From assembly GCA_002238965.1 (NCBI GenBank), contig MPNJ01000010.1:78938-142937 (forward strand): a stretch of DNA of 64,000 nucleotides, written 5' to 3'. A model generated the notes under the pieces. That model did not search any database and had not been told where the DNA came from. It saw only the letters and a list, made by a program, of their open reading frames with translations. Numbering within the stretch: the first letter of the stretch is position 1; the number at the start of each line of letters is the position of its first letter. The position numbers were made by a program, and so were the translations under genes. The DNA is from Nitrospinae bacterium bin107 (GTDB lineage: Bacteria; UBA8248). Shown here piece after piece: positions 61,251 to 64,000 of this stretch.

Positions 61251-62441
61251 ATGACCGATGCGTTCCTCGAAGATTTAGCCGGCCGGATCGAAACGCTCAA
61301 GGCCGACGGCCTGTTCAAGCAGGAGCAGGTCATCGCTTCGCCGCAGCAGGGCGAGGTCACCCTCGAGACGGGCGCTGACTGCATCAACCTGTGCGCCAAC
61401 AACTACCTGGGCCTCTCCAACCACCCCCGCCTCGTCGAGGCGGCGAGGGACGCTCTCACCCGCTACGGTTTCGGGATGTCTTCCGTCCGGTTCATCTGCG
61501 GCACGCAGGTTCCCCACAAGCTGCTGGAGGAGCGCCTGAGCGCGTTTCTGGGAACCGAGGACACCATCCTCTTCCCCAGTTGTTTCGACGCCAACGCGGG
61601 GCTGTTCGAGAGCCTTCTGGGCGAGGAGGACGCGATCATATCCGATGCGCTGAACCACGCGTCGATCATCGACGGCGTGCGCCTTTGCCGCGCGAAGCGG
61701 TTTCGTTACGCCAACAACGACATGGCGGACCTGGAAGCCAGGCTGACCGAAGCGGCCGGCGCGCGCTACCGCCTGATCGCCACGGACGGGGTATTTTCGA
61801 TGGACGGCTATCTGGCCGACTTGCCCGCCATCTGCGACCTGGCGGAAAAGCACGACGCCATGGTGATGGTCGACGACAGCCATGCCGTCGGCTTCGTCGG
61901 CGCCACCGGGCGGGGCACGCCCGAGCGCCTGGGCGTCACGGGCCGGGTCGACATCCTGACGGGGACGCTCGGCAAGGCGCTGGGGGGCGCGGCCGGGGGC
62001 TACGTCTCGGCCCGCCGCGTGGTCGTGGAATGGCTGCGCCAGAGCGCGCGCCCCTACATCTTCTCCAACACGCCGGCGCCCGTCATCGCCCAGACCGGCC
62101 TGGCGGCGCTGGATTTACTCGCAGGCTCCACGGAACTGAGAGACAGGCTCTGGCGCAACACGAAGCGCTTCCGCGCCGAAATGACCGGCCTGGGATTCGA
62201 ACTGCTGGCCGGGGAGCATCCCATCATTCCGCTGATGCTGCGCGACCCGAAGCTGGCCCAGAACTTCGCCGCCGGACTTCGCGAGAAGGGCGTCCTCGTC
62301 TCGGCGTTTTCGTTTCCCGTCGTCCCGGGCGGGGGGGACCGGATCCGCACGCAGATGTCGGCGGCCCACGATCCAGCGGATCTCGACCGCGCCATCGGCG
62401 CCTTCGCCGAGGTGGGCCGGGGACTCGGAGTCATCGCGTAA
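61251..62441 (+). CDS. kbl: Glycine C-acetyltransferase (2-amino-3-ketobutyrate CoA ligase)
   Basis: ATG 61251 gives a 396-residue protein of the usual Kbl length and start ([20 protein letters not shown]). This PLP enzyme of the alpha-oxoamine synthase family joins glycine and acetyl-CoA or cleaves 2-amino-3-ketobutyrate in threonine breakdown. Visible are [58 protein letters not shown] and the PLP lysine in [20 protein letters not shown]. It is translationally coupled to the SDR gene by an overlapping TAATG. No typical threonine dehydrogenase is adjacent. Confidence 0.93.
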   Translation: MTDAFLEDLAGRIETLKADGLFKQEQVIASPQQGEVTLETGADCINLCANNYLGLSNHPRLVEAARDALTRYGFGMSSVRFICGTQVPHKLLEERLSAFLGTEDTILFPSCFDANAGLFESLLGEEDAIISDALNHASIIDGVRLCRAKRFRYANNDMADLEARLTEAAGARYRLIATDGVFSMDGYLADLPAICDLAEKHDAMVMVDDSHAVGFVGATGRGTPERLGVTGRVDILTGTLGKALGGAAGGYVSARRVVVEWLRQSARPYIFSNTPAPVIAQTGLAALDLLAGSTELRDRLWRNTKRFRAEMTGLGFELLAGEHPIIPLMLRDPKLAQNFAAGLREKGVLVSAFSFPVVPGGGDRIRTQMSAAHDPADLDRAIGAFAEVGRGLGVIA

Positions 62442-63241
62442 TGTGCGCCTTCAAGCTCGAAGGACATGCGGCGGTCGTCACGGGCGGCGCGAGCGGCATC
62501 GGACTCGCCACGGCGCATACGCTGGCGGATGCGGGCGCGGCCGTCGTCATCGCCGACCTGAACGAGGAGGCGGGCGCGGGGGCGGCGGAGGCGTTGAAAG
62601 ATCGAGGCGCCCAGGCGCAGTTCGTCAGGACCGACGTGGCCGAGGCGGGAGACGTGGAAGCGCTGATTGCGGCGGTTACGGAGCGGTTCGGCTCGCTTGA
62701 GATCCTGATGCATTTCGCAGGGGTCGGGAAGGAGATACTCGCGCTGGAGACCACGCTCGCGGAATGGAACCATATCATCGCCGTGAACCTCACGGGGAGT
62801 TTCCTGATGATGCAGGCCGCCGGCGCCGTGATGGTGGAGGCGGGGTACGGGCGGATAATCTCGATGTCCTCGGTGGCGGGGCTGCGGGGCGGGACGGGGC
62901 GCGCTGCCTACGGCGCGTCCAAAGGCGGCGTCGCTGCGTTGACGCGGGTGATGGCGGCCGAGTGGGCGCCGTTCGGCGTGACGGTCAACACCCTGGCCCC
63001 GGGACCCGTCGAAACCGCGCTGGTGAAGCGAATGCACGACGAGGAGACCCGCCGCTCCTATCTCGATCGCGTTCCGGTGAACCGCTACGGGGCGCCGGAG
63101 GAGGTGGCGGCCGCGGCCCTCTACCTGGCGCTGCCGGAATCGGGCTACATCAACGGCGTGACGCTGCCGGTGGACGGCGGCTTCGACGCCGCCGGCGTCT
63201 TGAAGCGCGGCCCCGGGGGGTCCGGGACGAGCGCCTCCTGA
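62441..63241 (+). CDS. Short-chain dehydrogenase/reductase
   Basis: ATG 62441 shares one base with the kbl stop. The 266-residue protein is a classical SDR: TGGASGIGLATAHTLADAGA (cofactor loop), VIADLN (acidic residue after strand 2, favouring NAD), DVAEAGDVEAL, NAG-equivalent HFAGVG, the catalytic serine in IISMSSVAGLRGG, Y-x-x-x-K in AAYGASKGGVAAL and APGPVETALVK. Given the overlap with kbl it may supply the threonine-to-2-amino-3-ketobutyrate oxidation normally done by Tdh, or act on an amino-ketone product; this is inference. Confidence 0.92.
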   Translation: MCAFKLEGHAAVVTGGASGIGLATAHTLADAGAAVVIADLNEEAGAGAAEALKDRGAQAQFVRTDVAEAGDVEALIAAVTERFGSLEILMHFAGVGKEILALETTLAEWNHIIAVNLTGSFLMMQAAGAVMVEAGYGRIISMSSVAGLRGGTGRAAYGASKGGVAALTRVMAAEWAPFGVTVNTLAPGPVETALVKRMHDEETRRSYLDRVPVNRYGAPEEVAAAALYLALPESGYINGVTLPVDGGFDAAGVLKRGPGGSGTSAS

Positions 63242-63925
63242 AGCGTCGGGCTTCCCGAGAGGAAAGCCCGATGAAAAACTCCTCATCACTCGGAATTAAC
63301 CACAGCCGTCATTTCGGGAACCAGTCAGAAAATAAAAACAAAGGCAAAGCAAATGGATTCCGGCTTTCGCTGGAATGACGAACGAAAACCGCTTCCCTTC
63401 CTTTTCAATCGAGCGCGGGCCCGAAACCTGCCGACAAAAAACGCGCGCGCATTTGCCCGCATTTGCCGTGGCCGGGTTTTCGCGCGCGTGGGCGAGAATT
63501 TCCCACGCGAAAGGCAGTCTCTGCATCGATACGGGGAGGGGGAAAATGAATCAGGCGGATCGGCAGGAGGCGGGACGATCCTCAACTGCTCCGGGAAGCG
63601 CAAACGCCCATCCCTCGCCCGCGACCGTGGGTGCTCGTCTGGACATCGCGCGGGAACGCGACCTTTGGAGGGAGGCGAGCGAAGATCAGCCAACAATGCA
63701 AATAATCATATTTTCTGTAAATATGGATTAATCATTGTCATAATCCCGTTGATCGGCCATTGGTGCGACTGACCGCGTCTATACATGGTAACTAGTTGTT
63801 TATAATAATTTATTTCTATTACTCCCCACCCTGATGCCCCTTGCGTTTTCGCCATTATTATGCTTGAATGCGCAACGACTTGATGCCGTACGTATGCGAT
63901 TTGATTACATATTTTGAGAGGGAAA
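63242..63925. other. Intergenic gap with a REP-like hairpin, becoming AT-rich
   Basis: ATTCCGGC (63357-63364) pairs with GCTGGAAT (63369-63376), a common proteobacterial intergenic repeat form followed by GACG. Open frames in the next 350 bp do not look like genes. From about 63690 the DNA becomes AT-rich up to the integrase start. An attachment site could lie here, but no tRNA end or paired direct repeat is visible. Confidence 0.4.
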
Positions 63926-64000
63926 ATGCCGAAGCGAAGCGAATTGAAACTCACGAAGCGCACCGTCGACGCGCTCGAGGCCGACGGGAAAGACGTCCTC
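63926..64000 (+). CDS. Tyrosine-type integrase, first 25 codons (truncated by window edge)
   Basis: ATG 63926 follows GAGAGGGAAAA. The visible residues MPKRSELKLTKRTVDALEAD-GKDVL match the arm-type N-terminal domain (DUF4102-like) of phage and island integrases, where L-T-K-R-T-V-D-A-L is nearly invariant. The catalytic domain is beyond the window. It probably marks the left edge of an integrated element extending to the right. Confidence 0.75.
   Translation, partial: MPKRSELKLTKRTVDALEADGKDVL

Overview
The window looks like chromosomal DNA from an uncultured, GC-rich, probably Gram-negative heterotroph. It has many periplasmic substrate-binding proteins with Sec or Tat signals, two tripartite tricarboxylate (TTT) transporters, three ABC importers, a lipoprotein, and GTG and TTG starts beside ATG. 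Two genes decode UGA as selenocysteine, so the organism should have a Sec insertion system, although none of selA, selB, selC or selD lies here. The gene style recalls environmental proteobacterial or Tectomicrobia-like genomes; that placement is a low-confidence inference.

Layout. (1) 1-1473: the start of a NHLP-type RiPP precursor gene (minus strand, cut by the window edge), about 1.1 kb with no convincing gene, then tRNA-Ser(UGA). (2) 1637-10830: a UGSC-family selenoprotein, a paralogue of its C-terminal domain, an FAD oxidoreductase and a carbohydrate-type ABC importer, followed by a convergent pyrophosphate-type phosphofructokinase. (3) 12223-15599: TTT transporter 1. (4) 15775-25875: a long plus-strand catabolic run with a cupin, a NitT/TauT-type ABC importer interrupted by an M20 hydrolase, RidA, an AtuA/DUF4387 pair, a second M20 hydrolase, a cyclase and an FAH-family hydrolase. 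(5) 25982-30714, minus strand: the DarTG toxin-antitoxin pair, an AhpD-like selenoprotein with a partner, and a DUF2130 protein. (6) 30982-35995: TTT transporter 2 with MBL, PCC-domain and SnoaL-like genes. (7) 36060-43690, minus strand: an ATPase-TOPRIM pair, a histidine kinase fused to an OmpR-type regulator, an alpha/beta hydrolase with a decayed copy of its 3' end 3 kb away, and a PD-(D/E)XK-like protein. (8) 44029-51043: an amidase, a ferric-type ABC importer and MmgE/PrpD. (9) 51075-55899: a lipoprotein, tandem cupins, formate-tetrahydrofolate ligase and a Gfo/Idh/MocA oxidoreductase. (10) 56202-64000: Fic with an operator-like array, an ERG4/ERG24-type sterol reductase, a second ATPase-TOPRIM-like pair, Kbl coupled to an SDR, repeats, and the first codons of a tyrosine recombinase.

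How it fits together. Most plus-strand DNA encodes uptake of organic acids, amides and sugar-like compounds coupled to hydrolases and redox enzymes. The conflict and regulatory genes lie almost entirely on the minus strand between these operons, and several are visibly AT-richer, as expected for horizontally acquired cassettes. Substrate-binding-protein genes are repeatedly followed by intercistronic hairpins without U-tracts. A family of C/G-tract repeats fills several intergenic gaps. The most unusual content is the pair of UGA-containing selenoprotein genes, each with a hairpin where a bacterial SECIS should be; an annotator ignoring recoding would split both genes.
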